A stretch of DNA of 64,000 nucleotides, from assembly GCF_030294945.1 (NCBI RefSeq), contig NZ_AP018448.1, positions 2,294,001 to 2,358,000 of the forward strand, in the 5' to 3' direction. The notes below the pieces were generated by a model, which made no database searches, was not told where the DNA came from, and was given only the letters and a program-made list of their open reading frames with translations. The stretch is from Streptomyces graminofaciens. GTDB lineage: Bacteria; Actinomycetota; Actinomycetes; Streptomycetales; Streptomycetaceae. This document shows, piece after piece, positions 54,095 through 63,387 of this stretch; within the stretch, counting starts at the first letter, position 1; each line of letters opens with the position of its first letter. Both the position numbers and the translations under genes were made by a program.

Positions 54095-56232
54095 GCACCA
54101 CACCTCTGACCGAGGTCCCGCCGTCCCAAACCGCACCGTCACCCTTCGCCGGGGCTGACATTTGCGGCCTGGCCGGCTTCGTCCTCCCCATCGGGGCGGC
54201 CCGTTCGGTCTTCGAGGACGACGTCTGGGTCTTCACCCAGGTCATCGGGATCCCCGCCTACGTGGCGAAGTGCGCCCGGCGTCTGGACTTCTCGGGGATC
54301 ACCAATGAGCGGTGGAAGACGGTGGCCAAGGAGTACATCGCCGCCCAGATGGCCCCCGGACATGAAGCCGTACGGACGCTGCCGTACGCCAACCGGACGG
54401 TCCGCGTCGTCAACAGCCTCTACGGCGAACTGCTGGAACTGGTCCGGTGGCTGAACTGGCTGACCGCTCAGGGGATCACCGAGCTCGGCGAGGTCACCGA
54501 ACACCACTGCAAGTCCTTCGCCCAGTACCGCGCCACCCACCGCCCCGACGGCAAGAAGACACACGACCGCCCCAGCGTCCGCAGGGCCGTCGAGCTGACG
54601 ATCATCGGGCTGGCCCGCTACAGCGAATTGTTCACCACCGACCGCTATCGCCCCGGGCTGCGGCCGTTCCCGGGACAGGCCACCAGCAAGCCCAGCGGCA
54701 ACGCGAACAAGACGCCGCCGGTCGCGGATCCGACGTTCCAGCCGCTCCTGGGTGCAGCCCTCTACCTCGTCCAGACCCTGGCCCCGCCCCTGCTCCGCGA
54801 ACTTGACGCCAAGCGGCGCTATGTCGCCCATCGGGCAGCGCTGCCCGCAGCACGTATGAATTTGAGCGAACTTGAGGCGGTTATTCGCCGCCATGTCGAA
54901 GAACAGCGTCCCTTCGACCGGAACGTCAACTGGGCCAAGGCCCGGAAGTGGATCAGCAAGGACGACCCGTTGGGCCAGGTCAACCTCTACGCCCTCGCCG
55001 CAGAAGCCGGCCGGAGGGAGATCAGCCCTTCCACGTTGCTGGCGGTGCGCGACGTCCTGGAAGGCGCGGTGGAGGCCGTTGGGATCGAGGAGCCGTTCTG
55101 CCGCGGGGCCAGCGTGGTGGAGCGAGCCGACGGCCAAGGGGAGGTGCCCTGGTCGGGGCCGCTGTCCGAGCGCGGTCTGCGGGCGCTCACCGGCGTGGTG
55201 AAGACCGCCTCGCACGTGGTCATCGTGGCGCTTTCCGGTATGCGCCAGAGCGAACTGCGAGAGATGAATGTGGGTTGCCGTGTTCCCCCTATCGAGGCCG
55301 GCCCGGGGCTGAAGAGGTACAAGCTGGCGAGCCGGGTCATCAAGGGAAAACCTCTGGGCGGCGTTCCCGATGAATGGGTCGTGATCCGGGAGGCGTATCA
55401 GGCGGCGGAGGTTGCCGAGCAACTCCTGGGCCCGGACGCCCAGATCGGTGACCCCCTGCTCACCTCGCCACTCGATAGCGACCGCTTCACGCTGTTCCGC
55501 CAGTGGGTCAACGGCGCCGCGGGACAGGCACTGGGGCTGGCTCCGATCCCGGAGGGACAACTCACGACGAGGATGCTCAGGCGCACACTCGCCTTGGAGA
55601 TCGCCTACCGTCCCGGTGGCCTGCTGGCCGCAAAGGTGCAGCTCAAGCACTTGTCTGTGGTGACAACGGAAGGATATGCGGCCCGTCCGGGCGGGGCACA
55701 GGCCAAGTTCCTCGCGGAGGTCAACGCCGAGGAGGCGGAGCGTAACAAGGACCTCGTGCTGGCCGAGTACCGACGCTACCAGCAGGGCGAGATGCCGTCA
55801 GGTCCCGGCGCCCGCGATCTGATCAGCTTCTTCGCCAGCGTCGACGGGAAGCTGGCCCGCGCTGCCGCCGAGGACCCCACGGTCGTCGGCAGCGACCAGG
55901 AGGTCAGAGCCCTCCTCGCCGAGATCGCCAGCGTCCTACACCTGGGGGTGGCGAACTACTGCTGGTTCATCGACCCCTCCAAGGCGTTGTGCCTGAAGCT
56001 GGCCGGCACCCCGAACGCGACGAAGCCGCTGGCGGGCATGTGCGATTCCGCCCGCTGCCCGCAGGCTACCCACCATCCCTGCCACCGCCCGGTGTGGGCC
56101 GAGAGCGTGCGGACCAAAAAGGTCTTCATCGGGTCGATCGGCCGCAACCACAAGACCGAAAAGGCCCGACTGCAAGCCGACTTGGATCGGGACGTGAAGG
56201 TCCTGGCCTCGATCGACGCCGCCACCGCGTAA
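54091..56232 (+). CDS. Tyrosine recombinase 3 of element B
   Basis: A 713-residue paralogue of 17470-19671. The catalytic Arg is in LSGMRQSELREMNVGC, with the RMLRRTLALEIAY box, LKHLSVVTTEGYAARPGG with Tyr, and the C-terminal CDSARCPQATHHPCHRP motif. The GTG start overlaps the upstream stop. Confidence 0.87.
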   Translation: MSTTPLTEVPPSQTAPSPFAGADICGLAGFVLPIGAARSVFEDDVWVFTQVIGIPAYVAKCARRLDFSGITNERWKTVAKEYIAAQMAPGHEAVRTLPYANRTVRVVNSLYGELLELVRWLNWLTAQGITELGEVTEHHCKSFAQYRATHRPDGKKTHDRPSVRRAVELTIIGLARYSELFTTDRYRPGLRPFPGQATSKPSGNANKTPPVADPTFQPLLGAALYLVQTLAPPLLRELDAKRRYVAHRAALPAARMNLSELEAVIRRHVEEQRPFDRNVNWAKARKWISKDDPLGQVNLYALAAEAGRREISPSTLLAVRDVLEGAVEAVGIEEPFCRGASVVERADGQGEVPWSGPLSERGLRALTGVVKTASHVVIVALSGMRQSELREMNVGCRVPPIEAGPGLKRYKLASRVIKGKPLGGVPDEWVVIREAYQAAEVAEQLLGPDAQIGDPLLTSPLDSDRFTLFRQWVNGAAGQALGLAPIPEGQLTTRMLRRTLALEIAYRPGGLLAAKVQLKHLSVVTTEGYAARPGGAQAKFLAEVNAEEAERNKDLVLAEYRRYQQGEMPSGPGARDLISFFASVDGKLARAAAEDPTVVGSDQEVRALLAEIASVLHLGVANYCWFIDPSKALCLKLAGTPNATKPLAGMCDSARCPQATHHPCHRPVWAESVRTKKVFIGSIGRNHKTEKARLQADLDRDVKVLASIDAATA

Positions 56233-56248
56233 GGAGATTCCCCACCTC

Positions 56249-56746
56249 ATGGCTCGAATCAGCGCAGAGACCCGCGCCCGCAACGAGGAGGCCGTCCGGG
56301 CCGCGATGGACCGGCTCCTGAAGGGTGACCTCCCGCCCGGTGGCAGCTGCGACTTGAAGACACTGGCCGCCGAAGCCGGCGTGACCCGCACCGCGTTCTA
56401 CCCGAAGAAGAACCGTGACGGCACCACCCGCCCCGGCCCCTACCAGCACCTCGCCGAAGAGTTCGAGCGGCGACTTCGTACTCTGCAGGAGGCCGGAGAG
56501 ATCCTCGACCCGCGGATCGCACAGATCGAGCGACTCAAGGCCAAGGTCGCCGAGCTCAAGGAACGCCTGGCTCAGCGGGACGAGACCGTTGCCGAGCTCA
56601 CAACGTTCAAGGAACTCGCCGTCTCACGCTTGGCCGCACAGCACGACGAGATCGTACGTCTACGGGAACAGGCCACAGCCCTCGGCAACGTCCGCCACCT
56701 GCCCGCTGCCCGGCCCGGAACGGCCCCGTACGGATCGTGCAGTTGA
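56249..56746 (+). CDS. DUF6262-like helper of element B
   Basis: A 165-residue protein: MARISAETRARNEEAVRAAM, helix-turn-helix-like CDLKTLAAEAGVTRTAFY, coiled coil IERLKAKVAELKERLAQRDE and terminal GSCS, as in 17012-17473. It probably helps the recombinases select or bind ends, by analogy with Tn554 TnpC. It has a good AAGGAG about twelve bases before ATG. Confidence 0.82.
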   Translation: MARISAETRARNEEAVRAAMDRLLKGDLPPGGSCDLKTLAAEAGVTRTAFYPKKNRDGTTRPGPYQHLAEEFERRLRTLQEAGEILDPRIAQIERLKAKVAELKERLAQRDETVAELTTFKELAVSRLAAQHDEIVRLREQATALGNVRHLPAARPGTAPYGSCS

Positions 56747-56787
56747 CACCGCTGTCAGGAGGGTCAGTGACGGGCAAGATCATCCTC

Positions 56788-59700
56788 TTACGCATTGGGG
56801 TTATCCGTCGCCAGCCGACTTCGAATTTCCATAACATGCTCTGCGGCGATGAGAGCTTCGCCTCTCCGCCCCATCTCCGACAATCGCTGGAAAAGGGCGG
56901 TCAGTGCGGTGGCAAGGTAAGGCTCATATGTCGCCGGATTATTCACCGCCAACCGGCGGTAGATCTCCACGGCCTGTTCTGCGATGGTAAGCCCTTCGGC
57001 ACCCGATAGCTCAGCACTGAGATTGGTCAGGGAGGCGGCGAGGTGAGACTCGTACGCAGCCGGGTTATCCTCAACCAACCCACGCTGGATCTTTACCGCT
57101 TCCTCCAAGACGGCGAGAGCTTCGGCCCCACGATCCGCTGTAGAGAACCGGATGCCAAGATTGGACAGCGAAACGGCGAGGGTGGCTGCGTACGAGCCCG
57201 GGTTAGCCGCTGCCAGCCGGCGGTAGATCTTCACCGCCTGTTCTGCAGCGGCGAACCCTTCGTCCTCCAACTGCGCCTCGCCCAGCCGAAGGCTGAGGTT
57301 GGACAGCGACCGGGCGAGGTCGGGCTCGTACGCATCCGGGTTATCCGCCGCCAACCGACGCTGGATATCCACCGCCTCCTGCACGGCGGCGAGAGCTTCG
57401 GCCCCACGTCCCAACTCACAGAGACGGTTGCTGAGGTTGGACAGCGAGCGGGCGAGGTCGGGCTCGTACGCATCCGGGTTATCCGCCGCCAACCGACGTC
57501 GGATATCCACCGCCTCCTGCTCAGCGGCGGCAGCTTTGGCACGCCGCCCCAATCTCGCTAGCGGGATGCCGAGGTTGGACAGCGCGGAGGCCAGGTAAGG
57601 TTCGTATTTGGTCGGGTTATCCTCAACCAACCCACGCTGGATATTTACCGCTTCCTCCAATACGGCGAGAGCTTCGGCCCCACGCCCCACATCCGACAAC
57701 CTAAGACCAAGAGTGGAGAGTGACAGGGCAAGGTCGGGCTCGTACTCGGACGGGTTATCCGAAACCAAGCGACGCTGGATATCCACCGCCTCCTCGACGG
57801 CGGCGAGAGCCTCAGCCCTACGCCCCGCATCCGACAACCGGATGGCAAGGTTGGACAGCGCGGCAGCTAGGTTGGGCTCGTACTGCGCCGGGTCGTCCCG
57901 CGCGAGCTGTCGGTCAGCTTCGACGAGGCCGGCGGTGAACCTCAGTGCGAGCAGGGCGGTGACGCGGGACGAGTCAGGCAATGCGGCTGTTGCGGCCTCA
58001 ACGGTTTGATAGGTGAGCGTGGCTTTGTCCAGGGCAGCGTCGACGGTTTGGAGGAGCTGGCTGCTGTCGATGATGCGGCTGGCGTTGTGGTGCGCGATGG
58101 CGGCACGAGCCAGCACTGTGATGAGTTGGACCTGTTGCCTCGATGTGGCCGCTTCGAGGAGAGTGGGCAGGCGAATGCCGCCCCGGGCCAGGGTGCGCGA
58201 AGCGTGGTGTTCCGCGATGCGGTCGGGCTGCAAGGAACCCCAGTAGCGGCCGGCATCGGCCGGGTACAGCTTGGAAAGCCAGTACGCGGTGCGGAGCGTC
58301 CTGTCGGCGGGCAGGCCCGGAACCGTGTTGATGACTGCGGCAGCCTCCTCCTCGCTGGTGGCCCCGCACATGGCAGCGGCGGCAACGGCTGCGGCCAGGG
58401 CGGGGGTAGTCAGGTCCAGCTTGTGAGCGGGGGCTTCGGCGCTCTCCTCCCAGAAACGTTCCTCGTGCAGTAGGAGGATCTCTTCCGCGGGGGCCTCTGG
58501 TGCGGAGTCGGCGGGATTGGGGCCACGCTGCAGCAGGGTGACCAGTGCCGTCATCTGCAGGGTAAGGGCGTTGTCGTAGCGAGGATCGCCCAGGTCGTCA
58601 GGTGGCTGTAGAGCGGAGGCAAGAGCTTCCCAGTCATACGCGGGAACGGTGCGCACGCGGGGCAACAAACGGGCAAGATCTCGGGCGGCGCGGGTGAAGG
58701 CGCTCAGACGTTCATTGGCAGGCTGAGTGCGAGGGATGAGGGGGGCGAGTGGCGTCATGATGGCTGCGGTGAGCAGAGTGCGGACAGCCGGGGCAGCGTT
58801 GAGCGCGTCTGTGCGCCACTCGCCGTCGGAGCGGGCGATTAGCAGCAGCCGCACGCGGTGACGGGAGCGGCGCAGCTGGTCCGCGAGGCGGCGGATCAAC
58901 CGGGGGCGGGTTTCGGCATAGTCGACGACGACCAGCAGGGGCAGGGCCGTGGCTAGCGTGGAGAAGTCGGACGGGGTGTCGTGGTCCACGAGCTCGGAGC
59001 GCAGATGCCCGGTGGCCCACCCCTGTTGACTGAGGATGTCGGCTAGGCGGCGGGCCAGGCGGGTCTTGCCCTGGCCACCGGGACCGGTCAAAGCTCGTAC
59101 CGACAGGGAGACCGACCCTGTCTCGCACCAAGTGCGCAGGTCGGCGAGTTCACTCTCACGGCCGTGGAAGGCCACGACTTCAGCATCTGCGCGCAGCAGA
59201 GCGGCCGTTGAGTTTAGATCGCGTTCTGAGGCGGCCGGGGCGAACAGACTGACTGCCTCGGCCGGTTCCAGAACCGGTTCCCAGCCAGTGTGCCGGGTGA
59301 TCAGTGTGTAGAAGTCCTCGTCGGCCAAGAGGTGGGCAGTGGGAGTGGCAGACAGACGGGTTCCGTCGTCGCTCTGTCGGTCGCGACGGATGACCCCGCA
59401 CAACAGCTCCTCCCCGAAGGGGTCGTCGCTAAGGACTGCGGCTCCCGATACTCCGGACCAACGGCTGTCGCTCACGGCGGCGGGCAAGGTGGGCACGGTG
59501 CTGGAGATTTCGTAGCGGCCGGCGAGGGAACCAGTGCCAGGAAGAATGTGCCCGATGAGCTGTTCATCCAGGCGGCGCCCGTCGCCAGGGGCTTTCTGCA
59601 TGCGGGGAAACCCGACCAGGGTGACCGGGTGCGGGCGCGTGCCGATCAGGCGGCCGAACCGCTGGGGTGGCCGGGCGAGTAGATCAGTAAGCGACTCAGG

Positions 59701-59973
59701 CGTATGCCAGCCGTGGCCGTCGTTGACTTCGATCAGCGCGGCATCCACCATGTCATCGTTTCGCTGCCAGCAAACGGCCGCGGGAAACTCTTCGTCTCCC
59801 ACATCCGGGCGAGACACAGTCACCGCGTCTCGCCCCACCGCGGACATGCCGTCAAGGACATGTGCGGCTGTCAGCACCAGGCGCGGCGCCAGCAGATAGC
59901 CAGTGCCGAAGCCTCGCTTATCCTTGCCGGGCTTGCGGACCCGGATTTGAACCCTGCGGTCTAACTCCACCAC
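56788..59973 (-). CDS. Trypsin-STAND NTPase-TPR conflict protein
   Basis: A 1061-residue protein. Residues 1-230 are a trypsin-like serine protease: His38 in LTAAHVL, Asp77 in DMVDAALIEV, Ser176 in SGVSGAAVL. Residues about 265-640 are a STAND-type NTPase with Walker A GPGGQGKTR near 295 and Walker B LLVVVDYAETRP. From about 655 to the end there are about eight tetratricopeptide-like repeats of 46 residues. This sensor-switch-protease plan is that of predicted bacterial conflict or programmed-death systems. It lies 45 bases after a Trypco2-like gene, its usual partner. The start is GTG 59973. Confidence 0.85.
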   Translation of the reverse strand: MVELDRRVQIRVRKPGKDKRGFGTGYLLAPRLVLTAAHVLDGMSAVGRDAVTVSRPDVGDEEFPAAVCWQRNDDMVDAALIEVNDGHGWHTPESLTDLLARPPQRFGRLIGTRPHPVTLVGFPRMQKAPGDGRRLDEQLIGHILPGTGSLAGRYEISSTVPTLPAAVSDSRWSGVSGAAVLSDDPFGEELLCGVIRRDRQSDDGTRLSATPTAHLLADEDFYTLITRHTGWEPVLEPAEAVSLFAPAASERDLNSTAALLRADAEVVAFHGRESELADLRTWCETGSVSLSVRALTGPGGQGKTRLARRLADILSQQGWATGHLRSELVDHDTPSDFSTLATALPLLVVVDYAETRPRLIRRLADQLRRSRHRVRLLLIARSDGEWRTDALNAAPAVRTLLTAAIMTPLAPLIPRTQPANERLSAFTRAARDLARLLPRVRTVPAYDWEALASALQPPDDLGDPRYDNALTLQMTALVTLLQRGPNPADSAPEAPAEEILLLHEERFWEESAEAPAHKLDLTTPALAAAVAAAAMCGATSEEEAAAVINTVPGLPADRTLRTAYWLSKLYPADAGRYWGSLQPDRIAEHHASRTLARGGIRLPTLLEAATSRQQVQLITVLARAAIAHHNASRIIDSSQLLQTVDAALDKATLTYQTVEAATAALPDSSRVTALLALRFTAGLVEADRQLARDDPAQYEPNLAAALSNLAIRLSDAGRRAEALAAVEEAVDIQRRLVSDNPSEYEPDLALSLSTLGLRLSDVGRGAEALAVLEEAVNIQRGLVEDNPTKYEPYLASALSNLGIPLARLGRRAKAAAAEQEAVDIRRRLAADNPDAYEPDLARSLSNLSNRLCELGRGAEALAAVQEAVDIQRRLAADNPDAYEPDLARSLSNLSLRLGEAQLEDEGFAAAEQAVKIYRRLAAANPGSYAATLAVSLSNLGIRFSTADRGAEALAVLEEAVKIQRGLVEDNPAAYESHLAASLTNLSAELSGAEGLTIAEQAVEIYRRLAVNNPATYEPYLATALTALFQRLSEMGRRGEALIAAEHVMEIRSRLATDNPNA
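57303..57578 (-). repeat. Near-identical tandem TPR-coding units of 138 bp
   Basis: Two adjacent units beginning at 57303 and 57441 share long identical stretches (for example TACGCATCCGGGTTATCCGC in both). The period of 138 bases equals 46 codons, one TPR unit. This points to recent unit duplication or gene conversion in the sensor domain. Confidence 0.75.
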
Positions 59974-60018
59974 AGCCCTCGCCCTTCAGATCCCCATAGA
60001 TGCCGAACTAGGTCGGAT

Positions 60019-60360
60019 CTACTCCTCGTCGCTAACATCGATGTCGCCGCCGCCCGGCTGATGCGGCTGCAACTTCACCGTGACCGTGTGGGTCGCCCGG
60101 TCTGCGGTGCTCTTCTTTCCCCCCAAGCTGACAACGCTCCACCTCAGCCCACCGTTCTTCTCGCGGGTGTGCGCCAGCTCCATACCGAGCTCCACCGTGA
60201 TCTCTCCAAGAGTGAATAGCACCTGCTTCGTGGGGTCGTCCCCAGTACCGGCAGGAGTAGCGATCCGCTTCTGCGCTACGGCGACCTGGTCCCGTAGCAG
60301 CGTGATTGCGTCCGCCAGGTCCATCCCATCCTGCTCCGCACGGTCTGCGTCGCTCATCAC
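60019..60360 (-). CDS. Trypco2-like protein
   Basis: A 113-residue protein matching the trypsin-co-occurring domain 2 type: MDLADAITLLRDQVAVAQKR helix, VLFTLGEITVELGMEL strand and a C-terminal VTVKLQP strand. These small domains accompany trypsin-like proteases and STAND NTPases and are thought to be their adaptors or substrates. It precedes the protease gene in the same operon. GTG 60360 or ATG 60357 may be the start. Confidence 0.78.
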   Translation of the reverse strand: MMSDADRAEQDGMDLADAITLLRDQVAVAQKRIATPAGTGDDPTKQVLFTLGEITVELGMELAHTREKNGGLRWSVVSLGGKKSTADRATHTVTVKLQPHQPGGGDIDVSDEE

Positions 60361-60966
60361 AGCCCCCTTCTTCTCTCTTCCCTACAGCGGGAACGTATCT
60401 GACTGCCTGTCCCAGGGCGAACTGTCAGGAACTCATTCCACTTCTGCCACGCGACAAATACGCTCCGGCCAGTGCCGTCGCCGCACGAGGCTGAACCTAG
60501 CCCCAGGTCACACACCCTCGCTTCACGCCGGATGTCTCATGAGACGTGTTGCGCGCGAAGAACAGTCCCAGGCGACACCTTCCTGGGTGCGGAAGCTCTC
60601 GTAGAGCTCCTCAAGGAGGAGCAAGCCCGTCGGAGTTTTGACGCGCGACGGAGGGCCGGTCGGGGCGGCGCATGGTTGTTCTCCGTGTTGGTGAGGCGGC
60701 AGGGTGGCTACAGCAAGCGGAAGTTAGATCGGGTCCGGACGGGCTGGCGACGAGAGGCGCAGGGCGATCGGAGGCGTGTCACGGCAGGAGGTTTACGCCC
60801 ATCGAGGACGCGCGATCGGTTGTGATATGCGTCACGTGAGCTGGTTGACGCCGAAGTAAAATGAGACTCATGGCCCGGCTGGTGTATCCGACATCTCTCC
60901 CTCGGCTAGCGGGGAGTTAAGCGACACGACCTGCGGGGGACACGGAAAGTGCCGGGATAAAGGTCC
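60361..60966. other. Non-coding right end of element B
   Basis: About 600 bases with no frame I trust. A frame at 60472-60825 has no protein-like composition. It holds two TGAGAC-type palindromes (GTCTCATGAGAC at 60534-60545, ATGAGACTCAT at 60861-60871), the shared 9-mer ACACGGAAA (60940-60948) and, at the junction, GCCGGG/CCCGGC arms around an 8-base loop (60951-60970). The promoter of the conflict operon must lie here. Confidence 0.5.
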
Positions 60967-62200
60967 CGGCGGCTGGAGCCACGCGCTCACCGTCCTCGGC
61001 GCGCGGGACATCGGCCTGGAGTGGGACGAGTGGGCCTGCAAGACCAGGGCCATGGCAGGGCAGTTGACGATCCGGACCGATGTCGCCCGCTATCCGACGT
61101 GGATCTTCTCCGGCCGCATCCTCGGGCTGATCGCCTCCCCTCCGTGTCAGGCATGGAGCATGGCGGGCAAGCGCCTCGGTCTGGTCGACCAGCCGCTCGT
61201 CCACCAGGCCGTCGCCGACCTCGCGGCCGGACGCGACACCCGTGAGCAGCTGCTCGGCGCGTGCGCGGACGAACGCTCTCTCCTGGCGGCCGAGCCCATG
61301 CGCTACCTGCACGCCCTGAACACCGTGGGCGAGCCCGAATGGGTGGCCATGGAAGAGGTCCCCGACGTTCTGCCGTTGTGGAAGCAGTACGCGGCCATCC
61401 TGCGCACTTGGGGCTTCTCGGTGTGGGTCGGCATTCTCAACGCCGCTGACTACGGTGTCCCGCAGACCAGGCGGAGGGCGATCTTGCTCGCCTCGCGGGT
61501 ACGGACCGCCGAGCCCCCACCTCCCACGCATGCACAACTGGCCGAGCCGGAAAGCCTGTTCGGGCCCGGCCGCGCCCGCTGGGTGTCCATGGCGGAGGCT
61601 CTGGGCTGGGGCGCCACCGACCGGCCCGTGCCCACTGTGTGCGCGGGCGGCGGACCAGGCGGAGGCCCAGAGCCCTTCCCCTCCGGCTCCCGCAAGACCC
61701 TCACCGACGCACGCGCCCGCGGCACCTGGGCACCCCGCCCCGACTCCGAGATCGTCCTGGCCTCCCGGCGAGAGGGCTCCGGCTGGACCGCCCGGCACGG
61801 CGCCCGCGACAACCGCCCCGCAGACGCTCCAGCCCCCACGTTCACTGCCGAGGCGCACCGCTGGTCGTGGTCGCTTCGTAGCAACAACCAGACCAACGCC
61901 ACCATCCGCCGGTCCGACGAACCCGCCGGCACGCTCTTCTTCGGCCACCGAGCCAACGAGTGCACCTGGGTCGCCGAACCCACCGTCGAGGCAGCGGGGT
62001 CGGCACCGGAGCCGATCAAGATCACCGCCCGGGAAGCGGGCGTGCTGCAGAGCTTCCCCGCCGGCTATCCGTGGCAAGGCAACAAGGGCCAGATGTTCTC
62101 GCAGATCGGCAACGCCGTCCCCCCTCGCCTGGCCGCACACCTGCTCGCCCCGCACCTCAACATGCCCTTCAACCCTGCTGACTTCACCCTCGCCGCCTGA
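60967..62200 (+). pseudogene. C5-cytosine methyltransferase, main part
   Basis: The rest of the methyltransferase split by element B: GGWSHALTVLGARD completes motif I, catalytic SPPCQAWSMAGK (motif IV), MEEVPDV (motif VI), YGVPQTRRRAILLAS (motif VIII) and QIGNAVPPRLAAHLL (motif X). An ATG at 61052 remains, but a product from it would lack motif I and so SAM binding. The gene should be inactive while B is inserted. The intact enzyme would be 422 residues. The target sequence is unknown. Confidence 0.88.
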
Positions 62201-63324
62201 TGCCCCACACCCCCGATCCCCATGACGACGACGGCCTCGACCGCGTCCCGGCGCCGAAGCCCGTGCACTACGCCGAGCAGGCCCTGCTCGGCGCCCTCCT
62301 CCTCGAGCCTGCGCGTCTGGCCGACACCGAGCCGCTGATCGCCCACCACTTCGACAGCCACACCCACGCCGCGTTGTTCACCGCGATCCGCACGCTCCCG
62401 CCGCCCGACCCCGCCGCCCACGCCAAGGACACCGCCTGGCTCAACGCGGTGCTGGACCACGCCCGTCCTCACGCTCGCGGCCTGAGCGCCTCCTACCTCC
62501 ACGCCCTCATCCAGTTCTGCCCGCAGCCCAAGCACGCTGCGGCATACGCCAGGATGATCCGCGCCGACAACGCCCGCCGGATTCTGCGCGGGCACGCCGA
62601 GCGCCTCGCGTCCACCGCAACCGACCCGGGCCTGCCCAACCCGGTAGCCGCGACGCTCGGCCTGGCCGACGACATCGGCCGCGTCCTGGATTCCCTCGCC
62701 GAACAGTTCGCCCCGCACCCCGGCTCCTTCCCCCGCACGGCACTCCCCCCGGATGTCCCACGGCAGGCCGGCGAGGAGGACCTCGACGAAGAGCGCCTCC
62801 TCCTGGCGACAGCCACCGCCTATCCGGCAGAGGTCCAGCAGATGCGGTGGCTGACCGATGCGGACTTCCTGCTGCCGCTGCACGCCGCGCTCTGGCAGTC
62901 CATCACGGCGCTGGTCCACCGCGGCGACATGGTCGACCCGGTCACCGTCCTCGGCGAGGCCCAGCACCGCAGACTGCTCACCGACTCCCTCACCCCCAAA
63001 GACCTGATGACCCTGGTCTCCACACCCGCCGGCTCCCCCGAGTACTGGGGCGAGAGAATCCTCCGACGCGCCCTCCTCGCCCGCGCCCGCGCAGTTGCCG
63101 ACCGGATCACCGCCTACACCGACGACCCCGCGAACACCCCCCACCAGCTCATCACCGGCAGCCGCCGCGCCCTGGCCGAGCTCAACTCCCTGCACACCCG
63201 CTGGAACCGCGCCACCACTCCAGCCCCATCGCCCGCCACCCGGCCCTCGGCACGCCCCACCCCGGCCCCCCGAGCCGGTCCGCCCAACCGGCCGGCCTTC
63301 ACCTCCGCACGCGCCCACCGATGA
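62200..63324 (+). CDS. Protein with two DnaB-N-like domains and no helicase motor
   Basis: A 374-residue protein. Residues about 20-130 (YAEQALLGALLLEPARLADT, FDSHTHAALFTAI) and 195-330 (DEERLLLATATAYPAEVQQMRWLTDADF, LHAALWQSI) each resemble the N-terminal domain of the replicative helicase DnaB. No Walker A follows; the tail is Pro/Ala-rich. It may interact with host DnaB or primase during element replication. The ATG overlaps the methyltransferase stop. Confidence 0.75.
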   Translation: MPHTPDPHDDDGLDRVPAPKPVHYAEQALLGALLLEPARLADTEPLIAHHFDSHTHAALFTAIRTLPPPDPAAHAKDTAWLNAVLDHARPHARGLSASYLHALIQFCPQPKHAAAYARMIRADNARRILRGHAERLASTATDPGLPNPVAATLGLADDIGRVLDSLAEQFAPHPGSFPRTALPPDVPRQAGEEDLDEERLLLATATAYPAEVQQMRWLTDADFLLPLHAALWQSITALVHRGDMVDPVTVLGEAQHRRLLTDSLTPKDLMTLVSTPAGSPEYWGERILRRALLARARAVADRITAYTDDPANTPHQLITGSRRALAELNSLHTRWNRATTPAPSPATRPSARPTPAPRAGPPNRPAFTSARAHR

Positions 63325-63387
63325 CCTCAACTACCGGACCCGGCCAACCCACCAGCCGGGACCGAACCCGAATCGAGCCCCACCTCC

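Larger units (their letters stand above)
50775..60966. mobile_element. Element B: three-recombinase transposon with a conflict operon
   Basis: About 10.2 kb inserted in motif I of the cytosine methyltransferase, at the centre of the native palindrome GCCGGGCCCGGC. It carries recombinases 1-3 and a DUF6262-like helper on the plus strand, then a trypsin-STAND-TPR gene and a Trypco2-like gene on the minus strand. The mobility genes are paralogues of those in A2, in the same order, and in both elements recombinase 1 starts about 100 bases from the end. The 9-mer ACACGGAAA lies 15-18 bases inside the right ends of both A2 and B. Confidence 0.85.

Noticed and set aside
57000..57900. Regularly spaced repeats resembling an array
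   Set aside because: The period is about 138 bases, in frame with TPR repeats on the minus strand; not a CRISPR.
60472..60825. Possible 117-codon gene at the end of element B
   Set aside because: Arg-rich with no predicted order, and codon third positions are not GC-biased like the real genes.
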